The notes under the pieces: model-generated
What the model was told of the DNA's origin: nothing
Database searches by the model: none
Seen by the model: the letters and a program-made list of their open reading frames with translations, nothing else
Assembly: GCA_016703765.1 (NCBI GenBank)
Contig: JADJBL010000021.1
Location: forward strand, 1 to 64,000
Direction: 5' to 3'
Origin: Saprospirales bacterium
GTDB taxonomy: Bacteria > Bacteroidota > Bacteroidia > Chitinophagales > Saprospiraceae
Length of the DNA stretch: 64,000 nt
Part shown: in pieces, positions 1 through 11,046 of the stretch
How the letters are laid out: every line of letters starts with the position of its first letter
Numbering within the stretch: the stretch's first letter is position 1
Translations under genes and position numbers: made by a program

Positions 1-390
1 AATGTGCTCCAGCACAGCGTGCTGCTGCCCACATTCAATAATTATTCTCTGCCCCACCACCCGGTCACCCGCCTGGGGGTGATGGAGGGCAGCCCCTGCG
101 ATACGATTGTGAGCGCAGTAGAGGCGCCGCCGGCGCCTGAGCAGGAGGGCTGGTCGCTGTATCCGAATCCGGCCGCCGGTTCTGTCACCTTATCCTGTGC
201 CGCTCCGCAGAGCGGGCCGGCGCTATGGCTGCTGTACGACGCCCTGGGCCGGGAGCTTCGCAGGGAGGCCTTGCCTGCGGGATTCACAGAGAAAACCGTA
301 TCGCTGGAGGGCCTGGCCAAAGGATTGTATTTTTACAGGGTGGAGCGGGAAGGAGAGGCGGTGCATGCGGGGAAATTGATCGTGGAGTAA
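1..390 (+). CDS. Partial T9SS-secreted protein, C-terminal part (cassette copy A1)
   Basis: The reading frame is open from the first base, so the gene begins upstream of the window. The visible 129 residues start with NVLQHSVLLPT and HHPVTRLGVMEG, which match almost word for word the end of the gene at 5565-7078. A linker and a type A T9SS sorting domain follow (YPNPAAGS near residue 57, then LYDALGRELRRE and the closing GLYFYRVEREGE and KLIVE). Such tails direct export through the type IX system and anchoring on the cell surface. By analogy with the second copy, the missing N-terminal part is probably a beta-propeller-like domain. A short hairpin follows the stop and copy B1 begins 76 bases later. 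The function of the mature domain is unknown. Confidence 0.8.
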   Translation, partial: NVLQHSVLLPTFNNYSLPHHPVTRLGVMEGSPCDTIVSAVEAPPAPEQEGWSLYPNPAAGSVTLSCAAPQSGPALWLLYDALGRELRREALPAGFTEKTVSLEGLAKGLYFYRVEREGEAVHAGKLIVE

Positions 391-403
391 AAAGGCGCCA
401 CGG

Positions 404-423
404 AGCCGCGAGGTATCGCGGCT
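404..423. repeat. REP-like stem-loop downstream of A1
   Basis: An 8-base perfect stem (agccgcga / tcgcggct) encloses a 4-base loop (ggta). It lies 14 bases after the A1 stop and resembles the hairpins at 2183-2210 and 10969-10991. No T-tract follows, so it may be a repeated palindrome rather than a classical terminator. Confidence 0.5.
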
Positions 424-466
424 GTACACGCGAGGAACGCGAGAATAAAAATCATAAATTGATCCA

Positions 467-2177
467 ATGAAGCATTTGTTTCTTTCCCGTTTCTTTGTCT
501 TGGCCTTTTGGCTGTGTTGTCAGGCCCTGCATGTGGAGGGACAATCCGGCCCCGATTGCGGGCAAACGGGCCAGATCCCGTTAGGGTTTACGTTCAATCT
601 GCCTCCCAGTGGAGAGGCGGATATTCAGGCCTGCTGGTTCGGCCGCTTCGGATGCGGCAACACTGGCGGCTTTTCCTACTCCTTTTCGTCCGATCCGGAG
701 GATACCGTCTTGACCCTCACCTGTGAAGACCTCGGGCAGACGGCTGTAGACCTCTGGATTTGGGATGCGGCGGGCAATGGCTCTGCGGCGGAAACCTTTG
801 TAATTGTGCAGGATAATTTTTTCACTTGCCCCGGGCAAGGAGCCCCTTGTGCGCCAGTGGTGCAGGTGATAAACGGAATGAACCTCTCCTTCCCCTCGAC
901 GGGAACGGCCACCCTCTCTGCCAGGCAGTTGGACTGGGGCAGCTACCTGGTCAACTGTGCACAGGGCTTGGGCCTTAGCTTCTCCTTTTCATCCGATCCG
1001 GCGGATTCGCTTCGCACGTATACTTGCCCAAACGACCAGGGCCTGCAGGCCGTGACCATTTGGGCAACCGCGGAAAGTGGCCAGCAGGCCTATGCAGAGA
1101 CTTTCATCAGAACCCAGGCGCCCCTCGCCATACCGGATTGTTCGGACATCCCTGCCTGCGCCCCTCAGCTAACGGGAACCAATAGCCTGTTGATACATAT
1201 TCCTCCGACGCAGCAGGCGGTTTTGAGCCCCGACCTGTTTTTCAAGGAAGTAAAGGCAGTATGCCCGGGCGGCGCCTTTACCCTGTCGTTTTCAGCGGAT
1301 ATACACGATACCAAACTGACGCTGGGTTGCAATGACCTGGGCCAATACCCCATTGATGTATGGGTCACGGATGCGCTGGGAAACCAAAATTACCTGCAAA
1401 CCTTCGTGGTGATGCAAGACCCCTCCGGATGGTGCGACGAACCCCTCACTATTGCCTTTTCGCCCAACGACATGGCCTGCGACGCCGATGGGGCCGACCT
1501 GACGCCCTATATCGGGGCGGGCCCGGTCTGCTTCAACAATATCGAGGCTACGGTCCAGCAAGGAGAAGTTGCTCCGACCGACGGAGATTGTTTTGCGCAG
1601 AACGCCTGGTGCGACGGCGGAGAGGCCCACAATTCGGTCTGGTTTGTGGTCTATGCGCCGCCTTCCGGCAGCCTGAAAATAGACACAGACGGCGTATTGG
1701 ACCTGCAATTGGCTGTTTGGCAGGCATCCTCCTGCAACGACCTGTTAGCCGGGGGCGCACAACTGATGAGCGCCAATGACGACCAGCCAGGCGACCCTCA
1801 CAACGCGACGCTGGAAGTAAACCTGGCGCCGGGGAAGTACCATCCCCGGGCCGATGGCCACGGTATTTCAGAAACAGGCTCTTTCTACCTGAGCCTCACC
1901 GAACTCACTGCGACGACGGAACAACCTGGAGGGCTGGATTTCAGCATTTTTCCCAACCCGGCGGGTGCGTCAGTCACGTTATCCTGTGCTACTCTCCAAA
2001 GCGGGCCGGTGGTTTGGCTGATATACGACGCCCTGGGCCGGGAGCTTCGCAGGGAGACCTTGCCTGCGGGATTCACAGAGAAAACTGTATCGCTCGAGGC
2101 CTGGCCAAAGGATTGTATTTTTACAGGGTGGAGCGGGAAGGAGAGACGGTGAATGCGGGGAAGTTGATCATCAGTAG
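467..2177 (+). CDS. T9SS-secreted protein with Ig-like repeats (cassette copy B1), frameshifted near the end
   Basis: The start has a clear signal peptide (MKHLFLSRFFVLAFWLCCQA). Three repeats of about 100 residues follow, each with a FSFSSDP-like strand, TC.DLG and a strand ending ETFV.VQD; they resemble HYR/Ig-like domains. Next comes a beta-sandwich like those before many Bacteroidota sorting tails (NAWCDGG, SVWFVVYAPPSGSLKI), and then a type A T9SS tail (FPNPAGAS, YDALGRELRRE). One G is missing near 2098 relative to the A1 tail, so the sequence as given stops early at 2152. Restoring it gives GLAKGLYFYRVEREGE and KLII. The native stop is probably the TAG near 2175, since the frame running on to 2238 crosses a hairpin. 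Paralog of 7105-8810. Confidence 0.8.
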
Positions 2178-2182
2178 AAAAC

Positions 2183-2210
2183 GTAGTGCCGCGATATTTC
2201 GCGGCACTAC
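2183..2210. terminator. Strong hairpin after B1, REP-like, possible terminator
   Basis: A 12-base perfect stem (gtagtgccgcga / tcgcggcactac) with loop tatt, followed by an AT-rich stretch. It begins a few bases after the inferred native stop of B1. The GCCGCGA core is shared with the hairpin at 404-423, so it may belong to a dispersed palindrome family that also serves as a transcript end. Confidence 0.55.
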
Positions 2211-2646
2211 AGATTATCTATATATGTTTTCCAAGTAGCCGAAATAAAAATCTGCAAATTTTAATATTTTAAAATATTAAATCGGGGTAAATATTAAAAT
2301 TAAATATGAAAAAGAGTTAAAAAATTGCTTTGTTTTTTATTTTAATATTGAATTCGATTTAATAAACCTGCTTACCGATTCGCTCCCCCCGCGTATTAAA
2401 GCAATTTTAAAGATTTTTTCCGTTTTATCCCACAACCAACCGGGTGTTGATTTGGGGTGAAATTCTGTATCTAAACACAACACGAACGCTGCTTTAAAAA
2501 CAGGTTTCCGCCGCTACCGGAGGTCTGACCGGCATTTTATTGCAAAAAAAAACTGAATTACCCCCTTCCCTTTGCCCAGGCAAAGGCTGTATTTCTATTG
2601 CCTGTATTTTATCACCAAATTTTTTTACCTTTAAACCGATTTAATC
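2211..2646. other. AT-rich intergenic region upstream of the beta-helix gene
   Basis: No credible coding frame is present in these 436 bases. The region is far richer in A and T than its neighbours and holds a perfect 22-base all-AT palindrome at 2260-2281 centred on ttttaaaa. It probably contains the promoter for the gene starting at 2647, but I could not assign boxes with confidence. Confidence 0.5.
2260..2281. repeat. Perfect 22-bp AT-only palindrome
   Basis: The sequence reads identically on both strands, with 11 bases on each side of a centre between 2270 and 2271. It lies between convergently placed end (B1) and start (beta-helix gene) signals. It could be a protein-binding site or simply a product of AT richness. 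Confidence 0.5.
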
Positions 2647-5495
2647 ATGAAACCACAACGCACACCGTTTAGACACCCCCTAAACCTTTACTTGATGATG
2701 TGGACCGTTTTTACATTATCGACGATTGCCCCCCAAGCCCTGCATGCCAAAACCCCGCCTGCCATTACCTGTGAGTCCAATTGCCTTTGTGTATCTGGAT
2801 TCGAAATAGGGGACTGCGAAGCCTCTCCATCCAATGTTACCTTACTTTCTGAAAGCGCTCTGGGAAATATCCTCAATAATACGCTGATCAATGCCTGTGT
2901 TAATGTTTACGGAAAATTGGTCATAGACGAAAACTTTACTTTTCAGCCACTGCACAATTATCATGGACCCCGCCTCCTCCATTGAGGTAAACCCCAATGT
3001 AAAATTGACCATTAAGAGCCAATCGGTTCTTCACGGTTGCGAATACATGTGGAGAGGTATTAATCTGCCGGGACAGGCGAGGTTGGAAATAGACAGCAGC
3101 ACCGTGAGAGACGCTCATTATGCAGTACGTGCGTTGCATTTTTCCCGCATCAAACTGACGGCTAGCACTTTCGATGCTAATTATATAGGGGTTTATATCC
3201 CTCCTCCAACGCCTCCCAATGTTCAAAATATAGTCTTCCGCCTGAACGGCAGCCCCAATGACATAAAGGACAACTACTTCGGTTTCCTGTCAGCTTACCT
3301 GTCGCCATATTCCGGGCAGTCGCCTCATCCGGGAAGCTTCCGCCCTATGCCGGGTTTTTCTTAAACAATGCGAATGCATTTTACGTGGGGCATCCGAGTA
3401 ACGGGAGCGTGGAGAATGTGTTTGAAGACCTGAAATACGGAATAATCGATATTGCCGGATTTGGCAATATCTACTCGGGTTGCCAGATGGCCAACCTGGA
3501 TGCGGCCTGGCCGGAGGGCGTCGGGGTTCGGATCATTGATAATGTGGGAAAGATCACGGTGAGGAATTGCGATATGGAGGAGGTCAGATGTGGGGTTTTT
3601 GGCAATAATCACAGGGCACTTGACCTCTTCTCCAATGACATAGAAGCGTTGAATTACGGGATTAATTTGTACGAAGGAAAGCGGAATGTGCGAATCGAGG
3701 ACAATGTCATTGCCGCAGATGATTGCATATTTATCGCTGCGAGCAATAATGGCAATTTTCCCATCGACATCAAGTCCAACTCCCTGACTCCCAGAAGCCA
3801 TGGGATTTACACGGGCCATATCAACGGGAAGCTCAATATCGAGGAGGCCAATACCATATACATGGATCACGAGCCCGGCGCAGCCCATGGTATTTTTGGC
3901 CTGTTAAATTCCGTGCCCGTCGTAATAAAAAATACCGACCTGAGCTTTACGGACCCGGATGCCGCAGCCAATACCGGCATAACGATCATGGACTGCAAGA
4001 ACGGCCAGGTGGTCGAAAACACGATCTCGGGCAGTTCCTCCAACCCATACAACCTGGGACTTGGGATCGTTGGATTTAATTCTCCAAATTATTTGTATTG
4101 TTGCAATGAGTTGGACGACTCACAGGTCGGCGAATCCTTTATCCTGATGTGCAATGATAATAAGATAGCCAATACGGTGTTTGACGACCACTATACGGCC
4201 TTGTATCTTTCTCATGCAGTGATTTCTCCTCAAATAAATACGGGAAACGACTGGACTGGGGCTACAACAACTGAGGATGCACGGTATGAAGGTGATTTTG
4301 TATTAATTCCTGCTTCTTTGTTTGAAATAGATGATGATTTAGTTCCTAGCGGGCACTCTAAAATATTTGTTCCATCCGGGGCTCTGCCTGAAGATTGGTT
4401 TATTTTTGAGGGAACAGACCCAATCTGCGAAGATTGGACCGACGAGGATGAATACTGCGGCAAAGATCCCTATTTCTTAGTGGAGGACCCAAATGAGTTT
4501 ACCGCGCTGACCTCCACGGATTTGGCAGCCATAGACCCTCCCCAAGGCAGCGATACAAGCGCCGTGTTGAATTAGAATGGCAGCGCTACCTGTTCGAAAA
4601 GCTGGTCAATAACCCCGGCCTGGTGGTCGAAGACACCGCTGTAGATACTTTTTATTCAGAAGCCCAATCCAGCCTGATCGGCGAACTCCACGCCGTGGAA
4701 AGCGGCACACGCAGTTTGTTCTTTCCTCAAGACACTTTGAGCACGGGGTACTACGACATTTTAGGCGACCTTTCGGACCTGGAGGAAGACCTCTGGGTTT
4801 TAGGGGAGCAATTGTGGACGGCCGGGGAGGAGGAAAGAGATTCGCTGATGGCCGAAATCGATACCCTGACGACGGAACAAATCGCCCCCCTGCTCGAAGA
4901 CCTGGAAGAAATGGAAGCAGAAGTTGCGGCCTGGAGAGCCGACCGGATTGCGGAGTTACAAACCGCTATGCTGCCATTACGCCGGATAGCGCCTATCAAG
5001 AGTACGAGCAGATAACCTACGGCATTTTCCTCTCCACCATTGCCCAGGGCGAAGCAGCACTGAGCATAGGCCAACAGGACACGCTTGAAAACATTGCCGT
5101 ACTGTGCCCCCTGATCGCCGGTTCGGGCGTGTTTTGGGCCAGGTATATTCTACAATACTATATCCGGCCTGGCCTGGGAATTGGACGAATGCGAGGGTCT
5201 GGAGGAGCGCTCCGGAGGCACCGTAAAAAAGGAGGCCGAAACCACTACAACAGCTCGTATATTCCCAAACCCCACCCGGGGAAGTTTGACCCTGCAATTG
5301 AGCTCGCCTCTGAGCCAAGAAGGGATGCTTTCGATCTACAATGTGGATGGCAAAACCGTGTTCAGCGAAAGGCTTGGGGCGGGCACGCTCGAACGGCAAC
5401 TTGACGTTAGTGGGCTCCCGGCTGGCATTTACCTCTGCGAGGTGAAGGAAGATGCACAACTTATCTTCGCTGCCAGAATAGTAGTGACAGAATAA
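2647..5495 (+). CDS. Right-handed beta-helix surface protein with T9SS tail, multiply frameshifted
   Basis: The start encodes a long signal region ending in LHAKTPPAI. A large parallel beta-helix follows (for example SQSVLHGCEYMWRGI, KITVRNCDMEEVRCG, VRIEDNVIAADD, VVENTISGSS), as in pectate-lyase-like and NosD-like folds. After about 4600 an acidic, probably helical segment appears (DLSDLEEDLWVLGEQL, LEEMEAEVAAW). The end is a type A T9SS tail (IFPNPTRGSL, IYNVDGKTV, GLPAGIYLCEV). The reading frame changes near 2955, 3360, 4575, 4970 and 5170, so the sequence as given encodes only pieces. The pieces form a continuous order on one strand with no gaps in protein logic, which favours sequencing indels. 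Such proteins are usually surface adhesins or polysaccharide-binding proteins; the ligand is unknown. Confidence 0.75.
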
Positions 5496-5515
5496 CCTTG
5501 GTACTAATAAACATT

Positions 5516-5548
5516 AGCAGGGGTAGCGCATCTTGCCGCTACCCTGCT
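5516..5548. terminator. Hairpin after the beta-helix gene
   Basis: Two arms (agcagg(g)gtagcg and cgctaccctgct) pair over 12 bases with one bulged G and an 8-base loop, 20 bases after the stop. No long T-run follows. It is a likely transcript end or a REP-like palindrome. Confidence 0.5.
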
Positions 5549-5564
5549 ATTAAATCCTATTGAA

Positions 5565-7078
5565 ATGAAGCAAATGTTACATCTCGCTTTTTTACTGTTT
5601 ATATTGAATGCTTATGGGCAAAAAGGAAGACTATGTATGGGTATTAGGAGGCACAAATGACTCTGGTAGTATATTTTCCACATCCATCATTAATTTCAAT
5701 GTTTCACCTCCCTCTATAAAATTGAACTATGCATTTAATGACTTTAGCTGGACCAATACTAACATTTCTGATCCGGAAGGTAACCTGATGTGTTATTCAA
5801 ACGGGGTCCACCTTTTCAATAGCCAGGGTGAAATTATTGAAAATGGAGATGAGTTTCAATCATCATCTTCTTATTCAAACGGTTATATTGCTATTCAGGG
5901 TGGTTTGATTATCCCATATTCTGACCATCCAAATCAATTAATTTTTTATACTATGTGATTTTTTTTCATATTTGAACGGAGGATTTCCCGATACTGGTTT
6001 GCAGCCCTTGACCTATTCCATTATAAATATGGAAGAAAATGAAGGTGCTGGCAAAGTATTAGAAAAGAAAATTCCCCTGACCTATGATACCTTAATGTTT
6101 GGACAGCTTACATCTGTAAAGCATGGAAATGGTAAGGGACTGGTGGGTAATAGCACCTCCAATGGATGGGAGCAAGCGATTTCATAAATTCTAGCCAATC
6201 CACAGGGTATATTATGGGACCATTCACAAGAGGTTGGGGAAGCCTTCGAGGCCGGGTTTAGGCCAAGCGGCCATTTCCCCAGACGGATCATGGCTTGCCC
6301 AGTAATGCTTGGGGCATTATTCCAATTTATACCTATACTGAAATCGACCTATACCGGTTCGACCGCTGTTTCCGGGACTTTAAGCAACCACATCCAAGTA
6401 ATAGATACAATTGGCCTTCCCGGCGGCGTAGCCTTTTCGCCTAACTCCCGCTATATGTACACCAGCCATTGGGACAAGATATACCAATGGGACCTGGAAT
6501 CTTCTGATATCGAAGCGTCGCGGACAGTGGTGGCCGAGTATGAGGGCTTTTTAGACGAGAATAATTTATCGACCCGCTTTTACAATATGAAGTTGGGCCC
6601 AGATGGAAAAATATATATATCTGTGCCAAACCACCCCTCCCGCTACCTACACGTCATCGACCAACCCGATTCAGCAGGAATAGCCTGCAATGTCCTTCAA
6701 CATAGTGTGCTATTACCGACCTACAATTTATTTTCCCTTCCCCACCACCCGGTCACCCGTCTGGGGGTGATGGAGGGCAGCCCCTGCGATACGATCCTCA
6801 GCGCATCGGAGACGCCGATGGCCGATGAGGAAGAGGAGTGGTCGCTCTACCCCAATCCGGCGGGCTCCTCGGTGGTGTTGTCCTGCGCTATGCCGCAAAG
6901 CGGTCCGGTGAGTTGGATCCTGTATGACGCCCTGGGGCGGGAAGTGCGCAGAAAAAACCTGCCGGCTGGGTATACGGAGATGGAGGTTTCAATGGAGGGA
7001 TTGGGAAAGGGATTGTATTTTTATCGGCTGGAGCGGGAAGGAGAGGTGGTGTGGGTGGGGGAATTGGCGGTGGAATAA
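5565..7078 (+). CDS. T9SS-secreted beta-propeller-like protein (cassette copy A2), frameshifted
   Basis: The ATG at 5565 gives a good signal peptide (MKQMLHLAFLLFILNAYGQ). A frame change near 5620 leads into VWVLGGTNDSGS and further breaks occur near 5958, 6130 and 6280. The body has features of a Saprospiria family of propeller-like proteins: GNLMCYSNG, HGNGKG, VAFSPNSRYMYTSHW, IYQWDLESSDIEASR and LGPDGKIYISVPNH, where successive blades end in short FSPN.R or GPDGKIY motifs. The end is LPHHPVTRLGVMEG followed by a type A sorting tail (YPNPAGSS, YDALGREVRRK, GLYFYRLEREGE). It is a paralog of the partial gene at 1-390. The ligand is unknown. Confidence 0.75.
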
Positions 7079-7104
7079 ACTTTTCAATAAAGAAATATTA
7101 TCCT

Positions 7105-8810
7105 ATGAACAGAGACCTCATACCTGTTGCCCTGATTTTTACCTTCCTGTTGTTTCACCATCCCGCGCGCACGCAGGGACCTGGAGACGATTGCGGTCAA
7201 CCGGGGCAGGTTGAACGGATTTAATATCAATTTGCCTCCGAGCGGAGGCCCAAATCGAAGCTTGTCATTTCAGCCGTTATGGTTGCGACATCCCAGGCGG
7301 ACTTTCGTATTCTTTCTCCGCCAATCCGGCCGATACCGAAATGACCGTTACCGGCGACGACTTTGGCGCGAAGAGGTATTTATCTGGATTTGGGACGCGG
7401 CGGGAAATAGTGTGAAGGTTCATACTTTCCTGCTCGTGCAGGACAATCTGTTTGAATGTCCCGGGCAAGGGGCCGCTTGCTCGCCGGTGGTGCAGGCCAT
7501 AAGCGGCATGACGCTCGCCATACCCGGAACAGGCACGGCTACCGTCCCGGCCAGAGATTTTGACCGGGGCACCTATTTGAGCAATTGCAGCTCCGGTATG
7601 GATTTTACTTTCCTTTTCGGCCGATCCCGCCGACTCTCTGCGAACCTTTCTCCGACAATGATTTCGGAAACATTATTGTCCAGATCTGGGGCGACGACCG
7701 CGTTGGGCAGCAGGCTTACGTAGAAACTTTTATCCTCGTACAATCCCCTCGCAGATCCGGGATTTGTCTGCCGTGCCGGCTTGCAGCCCTCAGCTGGCTG
7801 CTATCAACGGCCTGCTGGTGCAGGTTTCTTCCACTCATGAAGTGTCGCTGGAGCCCGGTCTTTTCCTCGAAAAGGCTACCGCTGTTTGTCCGGGCGGCGC
7901 CTATAAGCTATCTTTTTCCCAGAATGTAAACGATACCCAAATGACGCTCGGTTGCAATGACCTGGGGGTCTATCCCCTCGAGATATGGGCTACCGACGCG
8001 CTGGGCAATCAAAACTACCTGGAAACCTTTGTGGTCCTCCTGGATCCGGATGGCCTGTGCAACGAGCCCATTACCATCGCATTCTCACCCAACGATATGG
8101 TCTGCGATGCCGATGCGGTAGATCTGACGCCGTACATCGGAGCGGGCCCTATCTGTTTCAACAATATCGACGCTACGGTCCAGGCGGGAGAGGCCGTTCC
8201 GCCCAACGGGGATTGTTTCGCCCAGAATGCCTGGTGCGACGGAGGGATAGCGCACAATGCGGTTTGGTTTATCGTCCTTGCCGCCTTCGGGCAACCTGAA
8301 GATCGAAACGGACGGAGTATACGATATGCAGCTGGCGGTTTGGCAAGCGCCGGATTGCAACGACCTGCTTGCCGGCGCGCCCCAACTCAAAGGGGCCAAT
8401 GACAACCGGCCGGGCGATCCCCACGTAACCCTCCTCTCTTGAAGTAATTCTCCGCTCCGGGCGAGAAGTATTTCATCGAGGCCGACGGCCATGGTATTTC
8501 AGAAACGGGCCTGTTTTATCTTACCCTCACGGAATTGACCGGGGTGCACGATAGGAGGCCGGAGCTTGAATTCACTGTTTCCCCCAACCCGGCAAGCGGT
8601 TCGTTCTCCATACGCCTTCCCGGGCCCATGAATCAGGATGGCCTCCTGACCCTGTATAACGCATTGGGGAGCAGGGTAGCAGCGCAAACCCTTCCAGCCG
8701 GCACGACCGAGCGGGAAATAAATATCGGCGAACTGCCGGCCGGGGTGTACACCTGTCGCATTGCGATTGGGCTGGAGCTTGCCGGGACCAAAAAGATCGT
8801 GGTATTTTAA
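7105..8810 (+). CDS. T9SS-secreted protein with Ig-like repeats (cassette copy B2), frameshifted
   Basis: The ATG at 7105 gives a signal peptide (MNRDLIPVALIFTFLLFHH) and then GPGDDCGQPGQ, matching the mature start of B1. Several indels split the body, which still shows FNINLPPSGG, WIWDAAGNS, TLGCNDLGVYPLEIW, NQNYLETFVV and NAWCDGGIAHNAVWF in the same order as B1. The tail differs: SPNPASGSFS, GLLTLYNALGS, LPAGVYTCRI is closer to the tail of the beta-helix gene at 2647-5495 than to that of B1. It is probably exported by T9SS. Function unknown. Confidence 0.75.
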
Positions 8811-8856
8811 AAGAGAATAAATTCATTTTCATCAAAACGTAAAAATCGGGTTTGGC

Positions 8857-9891
8857 ATGAGTATTAAGCATTTCCTCCTCCTCTTTCCCGCACTCGGCCT
8901 AAGCCTTCCCCTAACCTTTACCCAGGCCGTGGCCGAGGTTCAGCAAGTCCCTGATCACCAAGTCTACAGCCACTTGGTGCGGGGAGTGCGGTACCTGGAG
9001 TTGGACTTTTTTCGAATCTCTTCGTGACAGCTTGCCGGCAAAGCCCTGCTGGTGGCTGCTCATATTGCGACAGCTTCTCCTCGAAAATGAGACCTCAATC
9101 GAATGGGCAGCCAATCTGGGTATATCAGACCAGCCGAAGTTCTACCTGAATAATGACCTGCAAAACGCCACCAGCGTCAATGTGGCCGCCGCTTTCCAGG
9201 CGATAAAAAGAACAGGTGGAGAAAACCACCAAACGGGACCCTTGGCCAACGTCGGGCTGGAGACTGTCTGGAATGGCGACCAGATCGGTATCAAAACCCG
9301 GACGCTTTTTTTTCAAAACGGGAGCGGGGCGTTTTACCTGGGCGTCTATCTGGTAGAGGATCAGGTCATGGCAGCCCAGGCAGGTCATTCCGGCTGGGTG
9401 CCCCATCATCGGCTTCTGCGCGCAGCGGTCACTTCTCCCACCTTTGGAAATTTGATGGCAAGCGGTCCGGTCGCTGCCGGCACTGAATTTACCAAAACCT
9501 ATACCGTTTCCTGACGGAACCATTCAACCTCGATAATCTGGATGTGATGGGTGTGGTCTGGAAAAAGGAGGGCAGCGTCTATACGGTGGTCAATGTCTGG
9601 TCGATCAATGCCAAACCAATGATCAACGCGGTTTCAGACAATCATAAGGAGCAGGGTATTAAAGCCTCCGTTTGGCCGAATATTCTTTCAGGCGAAGAAG
9701 GCTTCATCCGCCTTGTTCTCGAAGGATCGGAGACGTTGAGCATGGATTTGGTTGCTGGAAATGGGCGCGTGGTGAGCCAGATTTTCGAGGGCCGGCTTCC
9801 GGCGGGCGAGCACCGCATCCCATTCGGCTCCAACCAAATTCCTTCCAACGGCTGGCACGCGCTCCGGATAGTCACGGCGGAAGGAAGGTAG
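8857..9891 (+). CDS. Thioredoxin-like (Omp28-type) protein with T9SS tail, frameshifted
   Basis: A signal peptide from the ATG at 8857 (MSIKHFLLLFPALGLSL) is followed, after a frame change near 8945, by STATWCGECGTWSWTFF. WCGEC is a CxxC redox motif in the position where Omp28-like and TlpA-like thioredoxin folds carry WCxxC. Later parts read ISDQPKFYLNN, TLFFQNGSGAFYLGVYLVED and DVMGVVWKKEGS, typical of the Omp28-related family found with Bacteroidota sorting domains. The C-terminal part (GIKASVWPNILSGEEGF, LPAGEHRIPF) resembles a degenerate type A tail. Indels near 8945, 9060 and 9515 break the frame. Role is probably a secreted redox or peptide-binding protein; substrate unknown. Confidence 0.65.
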
Positions 9892-10030
9892 TCGTGTTAC
9901 CTGTCATTTTGAGGTAAAATTGCATAACGATTTATGATTCAATGTTTTGCGAAAAAAAAAATACCCTGTTTAGGTAGAAGACGACATCTCACAACAGGCT
10001 GAAAATCAACAAATAATCAACCCTAGAAAA

Positions 10031-10942
10031 ATGAAAAACCTTATTTACCTGATCCCGGTAGTCCTGCTTCCCCGGTCTTCTCGCCGCCCAATACCAACCA
10101 GTCTTGTCGGCCCAAAAGACCGAATTCTATATTCTTTCGGAGCCTTGGACGCAGGATTGGAAGGAACCATCCGGGTCGAGGGAGATACTGTCGTCAACCA
10201 GATTTCGTACAAGAAAGTCTTTTTTAAAGGCGATTTTTCATTGGAAGCTTTGGTCGGGTTGGTTCGGGAAAACGCGGATGAAGGAAAACTGTGGTTTTGG
10301 AACAACCTGGACAACCAGGAAGCCCTGGTTATGGACCTGAACCTGGCGCCTGGCGATACCTTTCCCGTCGCTAACACCTCGGATTGTTGGGACGGCGACT
10401 CCGGTGGGCCGATCATCCAGGTAGCGGAAGTCTATTCGTTGGAATCGAAAAAAGTGATCTCTATGGACTGTTGGCACGGAGGCAGTTTCATCGGTGGCGA
10501 CAGCCTTAAATTTATCGAAGGCGCCGGGCCGAATGCCACTTTGTTCCTTCAAACAAAAACCTGGATTACGAAATTGCCGGGATAGGATACAGACTTTTGC
10601 AGGATACTCCGGGAGGACACGCTTGCTTTCCCCCTTGTTTTCGGATGTCGACTTTTGCGGTATTCCAACCGATGTGCAGGAGATTCCCGGCGTGGGAGGT
10701 TTTTCATCTTTCCCACTCCGGCCGGGTTATCGGTCGCGCTTTTCCATTTCATGCCCCTGTCCAAACCTGTTTCCTGGCGCTTATACGACGGTTTTGGGAG
10801 AAAAGTGCGGGAGAAGATTCTGGAAGCCGGAGATTCGAGGGCGGAGGTTTCTTTGGTAGGCCTGGCAGGGGGGATCTATTATTACCTCTTTGAAAAGGAA
10901 GGAACAGCGATCTCTTCGGGGAAACTACTTGTGGTAGAATAA
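10031..10942 (+). CDS. T9SS-secreted protein of unknown function, frameshifted
   Basis: The start has a hydrophobic signal (MKNLIYLIPVVLLP). A frame shift around 10080 hides what reads in another frame as LLAAQYQPVLSAQKTEF. The main body holds short beta-strand segments (VEGDTVVNQISYKKVFF, LAPGDTFPV, CWDGDSGGPIIQVAEVYS, LKFIEGAGPN). This arrangement is common in short Bacteroidota secreted proteins that report a stored or displayed value. A further break near 10585 leads to a type A tail (FIFPTPAGLS, RLYDGFGRKVREK, GLAGGIYYYLFEKEG, GKLLVVE). GDSGGP looks like a trypsin motif, but no His/Asp triad context is visible, so I do not call it a protease. Confidence 0.65.
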
Positions 10943-10968
10943 GGCATTGGTTGCACGGCTCCTGGCCG

Positions 10969-10991
10969 GAGCTCGCGAGGTACCGCTGCTC
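10969..10991. repeat. Degenerate REP-like palindrome
   Basis: Imperfect hairpin with arms gagctcgcg and ccgctgctc around aggta. It keeps the CGAGGTA centre of the hairpin at 404-423 and likewise lies just after a T9SS-tail gene. Confidence 0.35.
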
Positions 10992-11046
10992 TACGATTAT
11001 GGAATTTCCCCCCTTTTCTCTATTATTATGGGGAAAATTCAAATCA

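Noticed and set aside
10380..10420. GDSGGP word as a trypsin-like serine protease
   Set aside because: No matching His and Asp motifs or fold context in the surrounding protein; likely coincidence.
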